DNA of 64,000 bases, taken from NCBI RefSeq assembly GCF_003367505.1, contig NZ_PXXX01000006.1:62001-126000 (forward strand), given 5' to 3'. Below, one piece after another: positions 7,739 to 15,728 of the stretch. The translations under genes were made by a program, and so were the position numbers. Each line of letters begins with the position of its first letter. Within the stretch, counting starts at the first letter, position 1. This stretch comes from Lysinibacillus capsici (lineage in GTDB: Bacteria > Bacillota > Bacilli > Bacillales_A > Planococcaceae). The notes beneath the pieces were generated by a model that did no database searches, had not been told where the DNA came from, and saw only the letters and a list, made by a program, of their open reading frames with translations.

Positions 7739-8266
7739 ATGTACCACCCTTATTACGGTAATTATCAATCGTATCATTACGGTTATCAACCTGTTTATTG
7801 GGCCTATCCAAATCAGGCAGAACGAGCGCCAAGAAGTAATGTCCAGAATGATTTTGGACCAACACCATTTGTTATCGACATTGAAGAGGCTACAAAGCGC
7901 AATAAAAATTATCGTACAGCATTGTGGACAGGGTCAAACTTACAAGTAACGGTGATGAGTCTTAATGTCGGAGAAGATATTGGTTTAGAAGTACACCCAC
8001 ATGTGGACCAATTCATTTGTATTGAGGAGGGGCATGGATTAACTCAAATGGGGCCAACTAGAGATTATTTAAACTATCAGAGACATGTCGCAGAAGATAC
8101 GGCTATTATGGTACCAGCAGGAACATGGCATAATGTTACGAATACAGGGGATAAACCACTAAAGCTTTACACGATTTATGCGCCACCAAATCATCCATTT
8201 GGGACTGTACAAGTAACAAAGGCTGATGCTCTTGCTGGAGAAGCGGGTTATGGACAGCATGACTAG
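7739..8266 (+). CDS. Cupin-domain protein with Tyr-rich N-terminus
   Basis: A 175-aa protein. Residues 1-35 are rich in Tyr, His and Asn, a composition seen in spore-coat-associated proteins. The cupin core covers about 60-150, with motif 1 around EVHPHVDQFICIEEG and motif 2 around MVPAGTWHNVTNTG, giving three His and one Glu as likely metal ligands. Similar proteins are called cupin or mannose-6-phosphate isomerase-like, but no isomerase activity is implied. AGAGG lies upstream of the ATG. A terminator follows directly. Confidence 0.82.
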   Translation: MYHPYYGNYQSYHYGYQPVYWAYPNQAERAPRSNVQNDFGPTPFVIDIEEATKRNKNYRTALWTGSNLQVTVMSLNVGEDIGLEVHPHVDQFICIEEGHGLTQMGPTRDYLNYQRHVAEDTAIMVPAGTWHNVTNTGDKPLKLYTIYAPPNHPFGTVQVTKADALAGEAGYGQHD

Positions 8267-8273
8267 GGATCAT

Positions 8274-8306
8274 AAAAGCGTGTTTTCATACAAAACATGC
8301 TTTTTT
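8274..8306 (+). terminator. Terminator of the cupin gene
   Basis: AAAAGCGTGTTTT pairs with AAAACATGCTTTT (one G-T pair, 5-nt loop), followed by TT. Confidence 0.85.
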
Positions 8307-8369
8307 CTTGAATTATGATAGAATGTGTTTTAATTGCAGATAATAAAGGTCCTGAATGAAGGGTGATGA

Positions 8370-8789
8370 ATGATGAAGTATTCAAAAGCAACAAATTATG
8401 CTTTACATACAATGGTGTTTTTAACACTCAATCCTAAAGGGAAATCAATGAGTGTAGAGTCTTTAGCAGAAATGCAAAAATTATCTCCAACCTATCTTTC
8501 CAAAATATTAACTAAGCTTGTGAAGGCAGGTTTAATTGAGTCGAACCCAGGTGTCAACGGTGGTTATCGAATTTCTAAGCGCCCCCATGAAATATCGTTT
8601 TTAGATGTGATATATGCAATTGAAGGACAAACCTCATTATTTAGTTGTTCCTCTGAACACGATCATTCCTTCCATCATCAAGGCTGTCTCATTGAACAAG
8701 TGATGGTGGATGCTGAAAATAATATGAAAGAAGAGCTTAGTAGGAAATTTATTATAGATATAGCTAATAAAATGGAATTAAAAGGATAG
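8370..8789 (+). CDS. Rrf2 family transcriptional regulator
   Basis: A 139-aa Rrf2 protein with the N-terminal winged helix (KYSKATNYALHTMVFL, then LSPTYLSKILTKLVKAGLIESNPGVNGGYRI) and a C-terminal dimerisation helix. NsrR/IscR-type regulators coordinate Fe-S with three Cys. Here only two Cys flank an HDHSFHHQ cluster (about residues 93-106), so a classic C-C-C cluster site is not present, and the sensing chemistry is uncertain. It is convergent with the AhpD-like gene, sharing a terminator. Confidence 0.88.
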   Translation: MMKYSKATNYALHTMVFLTLNPKGKSMSVESLAEMQKLSPTYLSKILTKLVKAGLIESNPGVNGGYRISKRPHEISFLDVIYAIEGQTSLFSCSSEHDHSFHHQGCLIEQVMVDAENNMKEELSRKFIIDIANKMELKG

Positions 8790-8800
8790 CAGCTGGGAAA

Positions 8801-8828
8801 GGAACTAGGGTTTCGCCCCTAGCTCCTT
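8801..8828. terminator. Shared convergent terminator
   Basis: CTAGGG pairs with CCCTAG, extended by GGA with TCC across a bulge, and has a TTTCGC loop. It lies between two genes that end facing each other. Confidence 0.65.
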
Positions 8829-8829
8829 A

Positions 8830-9234
8830 TTATTTTAATTGCATGAGTGCGCCAAAATATTGCTGTGCTGTCGTGAAGCAAATAAATGCTAGTAGCTCGC
8901 TAATCTCGGCTTCTGTTAAATAGTCCTTTAATACAGCCGTGACGTTGGGGGCGGTGTGCCCCTTAGCAGCTAAGAATGCTTCCGCAAAACCTGTGCATAC
9001 TGCCGTTTTCTCATCATAGTTCTGGGGATCAGGCTTGCCTTTTGCCTGACAATACTGACAGCCATTTTTTTGAGCTAAAGTTTTTCGAACCTCTTCTTTT
9101 AATGAAGCGGATAGATGCCCGTCTTTTTCGAGTACCTCCCCCAACTGCTGCCAGTGCAGCTGAATTCCCTTGTTGTAGCCTAATAATTGTTGAAAGGGTG
9201 TTAAGCCCTTGTCATATAATTGAATAAGTGTCAT
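8830..9234 (-). CDS. AhpD-like CMD-family protein
   Basis: A 134-aa helical protein of the carboxymuconolactone decarboxylase/AhpD superfamily. The redox motif CQYC sits at about residues 60-63, within NGCQYCQAKG, which suggests a thiol peroxidase-type or alkylhydroperoxidase-like role rather than decarboxylation. The usual downstream His of the AhpD proton relay is not obvious. The ATG at 9234 is chosen because GGAGG lies 8 bp before it. Confidence 0.7.
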   Translation of the reverse strand: MTLIQLYDKGLTPFQQLLGYNKGIQLHWQQLGEVLEKDGHLSASLKEEVRKTLAQKNGCQYCQAKGKPDPQNYDEKTAVCTGFAEAFLAAKGHTAPNVTAVLKDYLTEAEISELLAFICFTTAQQYFGALMQLK

Positions 9235-9344
9235 CAATCATTCCTCCTTCTATTAATTAGTGTAAAATGTTCATAACGAAGTTAACATATCAATTCGAAG
9301 GGAAATATGATTGTTTTCCTTCAAAAAGAAGGGGTATTTACAAA

Positions 9345-9764
9345 ATGGATTTCATTAACGAAATGATACTTAAAGAATTAAAAGAAGATAGTCGAATTTC
9401 TATGAGCGAACTAGGGAGAAGGGTTCACTTATCTGCACCAGCAGTTCGCGAAAGAATACGGCAATTAGAGGAACAGAACGTTATTAAGAGGTATACATTG
9501 GATATTAATAAAAAAGCATTGGGTTATCCAATTGACGCTATTGTTGAAGCGACAATCAAAAATAACCGCTATGCAGACTTTAAAGAACATCTGAAGGTTT
9601 ATACAAATATAGACTTCTGCTATCGCATTTCAGGTGAGTCATGTTTTTTATTAAAGGGGCATTTTCAATCTTTTCCTGATGTAGAGCAGTTTATTGATGC
9701 ATTACAGCCATATGCACATACGAAAACTAACTTTATTTTTTCAGATATATGTGAAGACGTTTAG
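9345..9764 (+). CDS. Lrp/AsnC family transcriptional regulator
   Basis: A 139-aa regulator with an N-terminal HTH (MDFINEMILKELKEDSRIS, then LSAPAVRERIRQLEEQNVIKRY) and a C-terminal RAM/ASNC ligand domain. The frame is open 26 codons further upstream, but the family N-terminus and AAGGGGT 11 bp upstream fix the start at 9345. Lrp-type proteins respond to amino acids. The target is unknown, and the downstream neighbours are not amino acid genes. Confidence 0.88.
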   Translation: MDFINEMILKELKEDSRISMSELGRRVHLSAPAVRERIRQLEEQNVIKRYTLDINKKALGYPIDAIVEATIKNNRYADFKEHLKVYTNIDFCYRISGESCFLLKGHFQSFPDVEQFIDALQPYAHTKTNFIFSDICEDV

Positions 9765-9780
9765 ATGAAGGGAGATATGT

Positions 9781-9958
9781 ATGGAAATCAAATTATTTGA
9801 AGAAGAAATTGATGGTTTAGTACATTTATTAGTGCAAAATAAATGCTTGGGAAAATGAAGATGGTACTGTGACAGATAGTATTGTCTATGGTGCTATTAA
9901 AGATGACTGGGTAGTAGGGAAGTCGACACCAATAAGAATGGATGAAGTTCCATTTTAA
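9781..9958 (+). pseudogene. Frameshifted small gene
   Basis: ATG 9781 starts MEIKLFEEEIDGLVHLLVQNK, which runs into TGA near 9856. The next frame continues immediately with WENEDGTVTDSIVYGAIKDDW and stops at TAA 9956-9958. Both halves look like genuine protein and join with a single-base shift near 9843-9848. It may be a pseudogene, a programmed frameshift or a sequencing error in an A-rich stretch. The family was not recognised. A YunG-like gene follows at 22 bp. Confidence 0.5.
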
Positions 9959-9980
9959 AGTGTTTGAAAGGAGTTTTTGC

Positions 9981-10325
9981 ATGGAAAAAGACGTATTAAA
10001 TGCCTTAAGAAAATCATGGTCCATTCAATCAAGTTCTAAATGGAGTGTGGACAACCCTGCAAAAGGACAATGTGGCGTCACTTCATTAGTTGTGCAGGAT
10101 ATTCTTGGCGGAGAAATTAGGAAGACATTTCTTGAGGAAGGCTGGCATTTTTATAATATTATTAATGGAGAAAGAAAGGATTTCTCCGAGGAACAATTTC
10201 CATATCTAATCGACTACCAAGATATTGATTCAAATAGGATAGAGGCTTTTCAAGATACTAATGATAGTCAATATCGTTATCTAAAAACACAAGTTTATAA
10301 GCTTTTAGGGAAGGCAGAGAATTAA
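9981..10325 (+). CDS. YunG family protein
   Basis: A 114-aa protein resembling B. subtilis YunG. The shared features are ALRKSWS near the start, the NPAKGQCGVTSLVVQDILGGEI block with a conserved Cys, and the GWHFYNIINGERKDFSEEQF block. The Cys and later His suggest a papain-like fold, but no activity is established. The start at 9981 is set by GAAAGGAG 8 bp upstream. The longer frame from 9942 lacks a site. A strong terminator follows. Confidence 0.75.
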   Translation: MEKDVLNALRKSWSIQSSSKWSVDNPAKGQCGVTSLVVQDILGGEIRKTFLEEGWHFYNIINGERKDFSEEQFPYLIDYQDIDSNRIEAFQDTNDSQYRYLKTQVYKLLGKAEN

Positions 10326-10341
10326 TTATCTCTGCCTTTTT
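10313..10341 (+). terminator. Terminator of the yunG-like gene
   Basis: GGCAGAGA pairs with TCTCTGCC across an ATTAATTA loop, followed by T5. The 5' arm lies inside the last codons. Confidence 0.9.
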
Positions 10342-10360
10342 AATTTTCAAAACAAAGTTG

Positions 10361-10408
10361 TTGACGTTTATAAAAATATCGTGTTATTATTATCTCGAAT
10401 TCAAGATA
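10361..10408 (+). promoter_or_regulatory. Promoter with MhqR-type operator
   Basis: A -35 TTGACG (10361-10366) and a -10 TATTAT (10385-10390) are followed at once by the dyad TATCTCGAATTCAAGATA (10391-10408), palindromic except for one pair. This fits the published B. subtilis MhqR box (TATCT, AATTC, AGATA). A second half-site ATTCAAGATAAA repeats about 15 bp further on. A repressor bound here would cover the transcription start. No MhqR gene lies in the window next to it. Confidence 0.7.
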
Positions 10409-10462
10409 AATAAATTCAAGATAAATGAATTCGAACCTTTAGCTTCGCCAGGAGGTACAATT

Positions 10463-11056
10463 ATGGGGTTTTTTAATAAATTATTTCGTACAAAAAAAGA
10501 GGAGGAACAAACAATGGCAGAATTAAATATCGGTATTATTATTGGATCAACTCGTGAGGGGCGTGTAAGCCCTCAAGTAGCACAGTGGGTAAAGGAAATT
10601 GCAGATCAACGTGGAGATGCCAATTATACAGTGATTGATATTGCTGATTATAAATTACCATTATTAGGTGAGCCAGGACAGGATGCTTCAGGAGCACAAG
10701 GTTGGTCAGAAATTATTGCTAAACAAGATGGTTTTGTATTCATCGTACAAGAATACAATCACTCTATTACAGGGGCATTAAAAAATGCACTAGACTACTT
10801 ACGTGTTGAATGGAATAACAAAGCAGCTGGAATCGTATCTTATGGTTCTGTTGGCGGTGCTCGTGCAGCAGAACATTTACGTGGGATTATGGGTGAGCTT
10901 TTAATCGCAGATGTGCGTGTTCATCCAGCACTATCATTATTCACAGATTTTGAAAATGGCACAGAATTTAAACCAAAAGAAGTACAAATAGATTCAGTAA
11001 ACCAAATGTTAGATCAATTGATCCCATGGTCTAAAGCGTTGTATACAATTCGCTAA
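10463..11056 (+). CDS. NADPH-dependent FMN reductase family protein
   Basis: A flavodoxin-like oxidoreductase (197 aa from ATG 10463). The GIIIGSTREGRVSPQVAQWV phosphate loop is near the start, followed by VFIVQEYNHSITGALKNALDYL and GIVSYGSVGGARA, the classic FMN-binding motifs of the azoreductase/quinone reductase type. Two starts have strong sites: 10463 (GGAGG, giving an extra MGFFNKLFRTKKEEEQT) and 10514 (AGAGGAGG, giving MAELNIG). The second matches the usual family N-terminus. Behind an MhqR-type operator and before a ring-cleaving dioxygenase, it likely detoxifies quinones. Confidence 0.85.
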   Translation: MGFFNKLFRTKKEEEQTMAELNIGIIIGSTREGRVSPQVAQWVKEIADQRGDANYTVIDIADYKLPLLGEPGQDASGAQGWSEIIAKQDGFVFIVQEYNHSITGALKNALDYLRVEWNNKAAGIVSYGSVGGARAAEHLRGIMGELLIADVRVHPALSLFTDFENGTEFKPKEVQIDSVNQMLDQLIPWSKALYTIR

Positions 11057-11131
11057 GCTTTTACAGATTGAGGTAGGTATAAATAGGGCATAGTATAGGT
11101 GAGAAATATAGTCATGAAAGGGCTTGTTAAC

Positions 11132-12070
11132 ATGAAAAAACATACAGCAGGTATACACCATATCACAGCGATCGTAGGACATCCGCAAGAGAATATTGAT
11201 TTTTATGCGGGAGTATTAGGCTTACGTTTAGTAAAACAAACAGTAAACTTTGATGATCCGGGCACATATCATTTATATTTCGGTGACAAAGGTGGGAAAC
11301 CAGGAACAATCATTACCTTCTTCCCTTGGGCTAATGCTTATCAAGGACGTATTGGTGATGGTCAGGTTGGCGTTACAACGTATGTTGTACCAGAAGGAGC
11401 ACTGCCATTTTGGGTTAATCGCTTAGCGAAATACTCGATTCCTTTCCAAAAAGCTGAACGTTTTGGTGAGCAAGTCATTCAATTCGATGATCCACATGGT
11501 TTGCATATTGAACTCGTGGCACGTGCGAAAGGCGGGCACAACGAATGGTCATTTGGTGAAGTAACACCTGAGGTTGCTATCAAAGGATTTGGTGGAGCTA
11601 CACTATTCTCAAGTCACCCTGAAGAAACTGCCAAAGTTTTAACAGAAGTAATGGGTCTTGAAAAGGTAGCGACGGAAGGTGACTATACGCGTTTTACTTC
11701 TAGTGCAGAGATCGGCAATACAGTGGATTTAAAAACAGTTGCAGGTCAAGGGGGCCAAATGGGTGTAGGAACTGTGCATCATATTGCGTGGAGAGCCCAA
11801 GATAATACAGATCATTTAGAATGGCAAGAGTATGTGATGAATCATGGACAACATGTAACAGAAGTAAAAGATCGTAATTATTTTAATGCGATTTATTTCC
11901 GTGAACCTGGCGAAATCTTATTTGAAATCGCTACAGATCCTCCTGGATTTGCTCATGACGAGACACCAGAGACAATGGGTAGCCAATTAATGTTGCCACC
12001 TCAATACGAGCAACATCGTGAACAACTAGAAAGAACATTAATCCCGATTAAAGTGCGTGAGCTTGATTAA
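11132..12070 (+). CDS. Ring-cleaving dioxygenase, MhqO-like (VOC family)
   Basis: A 312-aa protein with two tandem glyoxalase/VOC modules. The first starts IHHITAIVGHPQENIDFYAG and the second carries VHHIAWRA. His15-type and Glu ligands (GLHIELVAR, EILFEIATD) mark the Fe/Mn site. It matches the extradiol dioxygenase family that includes B. subtilis MhqA/MhqE/MhqO, linked to hydroquinone and catechol detoxification. It is co-directional with the FMN reductase (76 bp gap). The start is placed at ATG 11132 (GAAAGGG 10 bp upstream), not at the longer GTG. Confidence 0.88.
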   Translation: MKKHTAGIHHITAIVGHPQENIDFYAGVLGLRLVKQTVNFDDPGTYHLYFGDKGGKPGTIITFFPWANAYQGRIGDGQVGVTTYVVPEGALPFWVNRLAKYSIPFQKAERFGEQVIQFDDPHGLHIELVARAKGGHNEWSFGEVTPEVAIKGFGGATLFSSHPEETAKVLTEVMGLEKVATEGDYTRFTSSAEIGNTVDLKTVAGQGGQMGVGTVHHIAWRAQDNTDHLEWQEYVMNHGQHVTEVKDRNYFNAIYFREPGEILFEIATDPPGFAHDETPETMGSQLMLPPQYEQHREQLERTLIPIKVRELD

Positions 12071-12145
12071 GCGGGTTTGCAGGATCAAGCTAAGCTAAAG
12101 TTTGCGGGATTTATGAGATAGAACGTCCACAATAGATTTTCAATT

Positions 12146-12185
12146 AATGCGAAAATGTTGATAGCCAACATTTTCGCATTTTTTA
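12146..12185. terminator. Convergent terminator
   Basis: A perfect 15-bp stem, AATGCGAAAATGTTG with CAACATTTTCGCATT, has a 6-nt loop and a T run on the plus strand. It ends the dioxygenase operon and can also stop the leftward esterase operon. Confidence 0.9.
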
Positions 12186-12207
12186 TTATTAGAAGGCGAA
12201 GTGCTAA

Positions 12208-13149
12208 TCAAAAATTGAGTGCACCTGCCATGGCATCTAAATAGTTCTGAATAGCCTGTTGACTTACTTTTGCTTCAGGCACAAAGACCTCAAAGCAATG
12301 GTAACTGCCAGGGTAGAGGTGGAATTCAACGTCCACTCCTGCCTGTGCAAGACGTGTTACATAATCAATGGTTTCATCACGAAATAAATCAAGTTGGCCA
12401 ATACATATATAGGCTGGCGGTAATCCTGTTAAATTTTCAGCTCTTGCAGGGACCGCATACGGAGAACGGGCATTGATGTCCTTCTCCTCTCCTAAGTACA
12501 AATGCCAAGCAGTTAAATTATTTGTTCTACTCCATGTTGCATGATCATCAATAATCTCATAGCTGGAAGGTGTTACATTTCGGTTATCAAGCATCGGATA
12601 CAGTGGCATCTGGAATATAATTGATGGTCCTCCTTTATCACGAGCCATTAATGCAAGTGCTGCTGTTAATCCTCCTCCACCGCTTGCTCCAGCAATTGCC
12701 ACCCGTTTGACATCGATACCAAGTGATTGGTGCTCATTAGTCAACCAAACTAATCCAGTATAACAATCTTCAATAGCCGCTGGGTAGGGATGTTCAGGCG
12801 CTAGTCGGTAATCAATGGATACGACAACGCAGTTAGCTGTCTCAACAAAGCGTTCACATAAAACATCATCCATATCAGGGTGCCCCATGACAAAGCCACC
12901 TCCGTGAATCCAAAGCATAGCTGGAAGTTTATCCTGCTCCCGTTTAGCTGGTTCATAGATTTTAACCAGCATTTCGTCCCCGTCACCTCTAGGAATCATA
13001 CAGTTGGTCGTAAGTACATCTTCTGATTTTTTTGAAGGTGGATTGGACAAGAGACCTCGACTCCAAGTTAAATCCTCCTCCAATCGAAAGCCAGGAAATT
13101 CTGAGTAAGCCTGCCTTAATTCTGGTAAAATTCGGTTAATGATGGTCAT
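12208..13149 (-). CDS. Alpha/beta hydrolase (HSL-type esterase)
   Basis: A 313-aa cytoplasmic carboxylesterase of the hormone-sensitive lipase/Abhydrolase_3 group. The oxyanion motif HGGGF is at 82-86, the nucleophile elbow GASGG gives Ser156, the acid is Asp244 or Asp248 (GQLDLFRDE), and His274 (SYHCFE) completes the triad. It is the last gene of the leftward MFS, LLM, esterase operon (28-bp gap), controlled by the divergent TetR, so it probably takes part in breakdown or release of an ester substrate. The substrate is unknown. Confidence 0.9.
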   Translation of the reverse strand: MTIINRILPELRQAYSEFPGFRLEEDLTWSRGLLSNPPSKKSEDVLTTNCMIPRGDGDEMLVKIYEPAKREQDKLPAMLWIHGGGFVMGHPDMDDVLCERFVETANCVVVSIDYRLAPEHPYPAAIEDCYTGLVWLTNEHQSLGIDVKRVAIAGASGGGGLTAALALMARDKGGPSIIFQMPLYPMLDNRNVTPSSYEIIDDHATWSRTNNLTAWHLYLGEEKDINARSPYAVPARAENLTGLPPAYICIGQLDLFRDETIDYVTRLAQAGVDVEFHLYPGSYHCFEVFVPEAKVSQQAIQNYLDAMAGALNF

Positions 13150-13177
13150 ATATACTCCTCCTGTTGAATAATGAATC

Positions 13178-14251
13178 TTAAAGAAATGGCTTTCCTTCTA
13201 GAGCCATTTCAGCTTCCCATTTAGCGACTTCTTCACGTACACGGGGAGCAACTTCTGTTCCAAGCAGTTCTATAGCTTGCATGACTTGATCATGCGGCAT
13301 GGTACTTAAAGGAACGTATAGCATAAACCGTGTAATTCCTACATGTTTACGAAGATGAATAATTTTTTCAGCAACTGTATCTGGATCACCAACATATAAT
13401 GCCCCTTCAAAGCTTCTTGCAGCATCATAACTAGAACGGTCATAATAAGGCCAGCCTCTTTCCTTGCCTAATTTATTCATACCAGCCATTGTTGATGGGA
13501 AAAATGTGTCTGCTGCCCATTCCGTATTCGGTCCAACGAAACCTATTGAATGAGAACCTACCTGAAGTTTTGATAAATCATGACCTGCATGAAGTGCTGC
13601 CTTTTTATATAGCTGTACAATCGGTGCAAATTGCATTGGGCTGCCACCAATTATTGCTAGCATAAGGGGTAATCCTAAAAGGCCAGCACGCATAGCAGAT
13701 TGTTGGTTTCCTCCACTAGCCACCCAGATTGGGAGAGATTTTTGAACAGGTCTAGGATACACACCTAAATGATTGATTGCTGGACGATGTCTACCTTCCC
13801 AAACTACTTTCTCAGACTGACGAATGCTAAGTAGTAAGTCTAAATGTTCCTCAAATAATTCATCATAATCATGTAAATCGTAGCCAAATAAGGGGAAGGA
13901 TTCGATAAAAGAACCACGACCTGCCATGATCTCTGCACGTCCATTTGATAGTCCATCCAATGTGGCAAAATCCTGAAAAACACGCACAGGATCTGCCGAA
14001 GAAAGGACTGTTACAGCACTTGTGAGTCGAATGTTTTTCGTTTGAGAAGCAGCAGCAGATAGCACCATTGCTGGAGAAGAGGCGGCATAGTCTTCACGAT
14101 GATGCTCACCAATGCCAAAGACATCCAATCCTACTTGATCTGCAAGAATGATTTCTTCTACTACTTCACGTAAACGCTGTGCATGACTAATTAATTCACC
14201 ACTGTGAACATCTGGTCTTGTTTCTACGAAAGAAGTAATTCCTATTTCCAT
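13178..14251 (-). CDS. LLM-class flavin-dependent oxidoreductase
   Basis: A 357-aa luciferase-like monooxygenase TIM barrel. Typical blocks are GLDVFGIGEHH (about 40-50), the RLTSAVTVLSSADPVRVFQDFATLDGLS region and PIWVASGG. These enzymes use reduced FMN and oxygen, often on ketones, alkanes or xenobiotics. It sits between an MFS transporter (23 bp) and an esterase (28 bp). A monooxygenase plus esterase is the logic of a Baeyer-Villiger type pathway, but that is inference. GGAGAG precedes the ATG. Confidence 0.9.
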   Translation of the reverse strand: MEIGITSFVETRPDVHSGELISHAQRLREVVEEIILADQVGLDVFGIGEHHREDYAASSPAMVLSAAASQTKNIRLTSAVTVLSSADPVRVFQDFATLDGLSNGRAEIMAGRGSFIESFPLFGYDLHDYDELFEEHLDLLLSIRQSEKVVWEGRHRPAINHLGVYPRPVQKSLPIWVASGGNQQSAMRAGLLGLPLMLAIIGGSPMQFAPIVQLYKKAALHAGHDLSKLQVGSHSIGFVGPNTEWAADTFFPSTMAGMNKLGKERGWPYYDRSSYDAARSFEGALYVGDPDTVAEKIIHLRKHVGITRFMLYVPLSTMPHDQVMQAIELLGTEVAPRVREEVAKWEAEMALEGKPFL

Positions 14252-14274
14252 TTGTTATCTCTCCAAGTCTAATT

Positions 14275-15480
14275 TTATTTAGTAAATCGTTTGGTTATTG
14301 CCCAAAAAAGAAGAGCAATTGTACTAATAGAGGCTCCGAGTAAGCAAACCCCTCCCCAACCATAATGTGCATACATCTGAGTTGAAGCGATTGAACCGCC
14401 AGCACTACCAATAGAATAGAACACCATATAGCCTGCGGTCAGTCGACTTCGTGCTTCTATACGTAATGGGAGAATCATCGTCTGGTTTGTGACATGTACT
14501 GCCTGTACTGCCAAGTCTAGTAACACAATGCCAATAATTAATGCCAAGAATGACTTATCTAAATAATTAATAAATATCCAGGAGATAAGTAAAAGCGTTA
14601 AAGCAATACCTGTCGTTCTTTGTCCATAGCCTTGGTCAGCAAGTTTACCCGCTTGTGCAGCAGCTAATGCCCCTGCCACACCTACAAGACCAAAAGCGCC
14701 AATTACAGTGTGTGATAGAGCCAATGGTGGTGAACTAAGTGGTAGAACAAGGGACGTCCACAAAATACTAAAATCAGCGAAAATTAGCATGGCTAGAATA
14801 GAGCGGATACGTAATGTTCGCTCTTGAATAAACAGCGTAAACACGGATTGAATTAGCTGAGAATAGGTGATTGATTTTACTTCACGTTCGCCCCTTGGTA
14901 AAACTTTTAAAAACATACCACTCATTAGAAGCATGAACGCGGCGGAGGCTAGATAGACAGAACGCCACCCTGCAAGATCTGTTACTAACCCAGCAAAGGT
15001 ACGAGCAAGTAGTATGCCAATGACAATGCCGCTTGTAACAATGCCTACGACACGACCACGTTCTGTAGAGGAAGCCATAGTTGCAGCGAACGCAACAAGG
15101 GTTTGAGTCACGACTGCAAGTAGACCAACTAAGGCCATACCCGCAAATAGCACTACAACATAGGAGGCAGTACCGACTAGAAGCAAAGCAACAGAGGACA
15201 ATAGCATTTGTCCAATAATCAAGCGTCGTTGGTTTAGTAAATCTCCAAGTGGAACTAGAAGAAGTAAGCCTAGCCCATAGAAAATTTGTGTGACAGTAAT
15301 AATCAAACCAATAATTGATTGATCAATAGCAAAATCATTCGATAATTCATCTAGCAGCGGCTGAGCAAAATAAATATTGGCGACAGACATTCCGCAGGCT
15401 GTAGCGAATAATAATGTTACAGCTCGGGATATAGAAGATGATTGATTTATATGAATTGCATCATCATTTGCATTGTTCAC
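14275..15480 (-). CDS. MFS transporter
   Basis: A 401-aa protein with about 12 membrane helices and the GLLLLVPLGDLLNQRRL motif A between helices 2 and 3. It resembles the DHA1/arabinose-efflux-like group. GTG at 15480 is taken as start because GGGAGG lies 8 bp upstream, and the upstream part of the longer frame would overlap the operator region. It is the first gene of the TetR-controlled operon. As the promoter-proximal gene it is likely the exporter or importer for the compound processed by the next two enzymes. Confidence 0.88.
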   Translation of the reverse strand: MNNANDDAIHINQSSSISRAVTLLFATACGMSVANIYFAQPLLDELSNDFAIDQSIIGLIITVTQIFYGLGLLLLVPLGDLLNQRRLIIGQMLLSSVALLLVGTASYVVVLFAGMALVGLLAVVTQTLVAFAATMASSTERGRVVGIVTSGIVIGILLARTFAGLVTDLAGWRSVYLASAAFMLLMSGMFLKVLPRGEREVKSITYSQLIQSVFTLFIQERTLRIRSILAMLIFADFSILWTSLVLPLSSPPLALSHTVIGAFGLVGVAGALAAAQAGKLADQGYGQRTTGIALTLLLISWIFINYLDKSFLALIIGIVLLDLAVQAVHVTNQTMILPLRIEARSRLTAGYMVFYSIGSAGGSIASTQMYAHYGWGGVCLLGASISTIALLFWAITKRFTK

Positions 15481-15516
15481 ATTGTAACCTCCCTTTCTAA
15501 TTGAATTGTAATTATA

Positions 15517-15532
15517 ACATACCGTTCGGTAC
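15517..15532. promoter_or_regulatory. TetR operator 1 (MFS side)
   Basis: ACATACCGTTCGGTAC contains the dyad TACCG-TT-CGGTA. It lies 37 bp before the MFS start and shares the ATAC-GTT-GTA skeleton with the second site. Confidence 0.65.
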
Positions 15533-15661
15533 AAAATAATTATTGGTAAATATATCTTAACTACATTGGATTTGTCAATATTTATTTGGTATATATTTTC
15601 TTTTTATTTCGGTTGATGAAATGAAATTGACAATAAAAAAAGCCAGATATAAAATAATTAC

Positions 15662-15675
15662 ATACTGTTTAGTAT
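15662..15675. promoter_or_regulatory. TetR operator 2 (regulator side)
   Basis: ATACTGTTTAGTAT has perfect 5-bp arms ATACT and AGTAT. It lies 53 bp before the tetR start and matches operator 1 at most outer positions. Confidence 0.65.
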
Positions 15676-15728
15676 CGTAAAATTCAATGATTAACTTACT
15701 ATTTTTTCCAAATGGGGGTGTATCTATA

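Noticed and set aside
15687-15728. Longer tetR start
   Set aside because: It would begin just beyond an operator with no ribosome binding site. The family N-terminus ARTREFDE begins at 15729.
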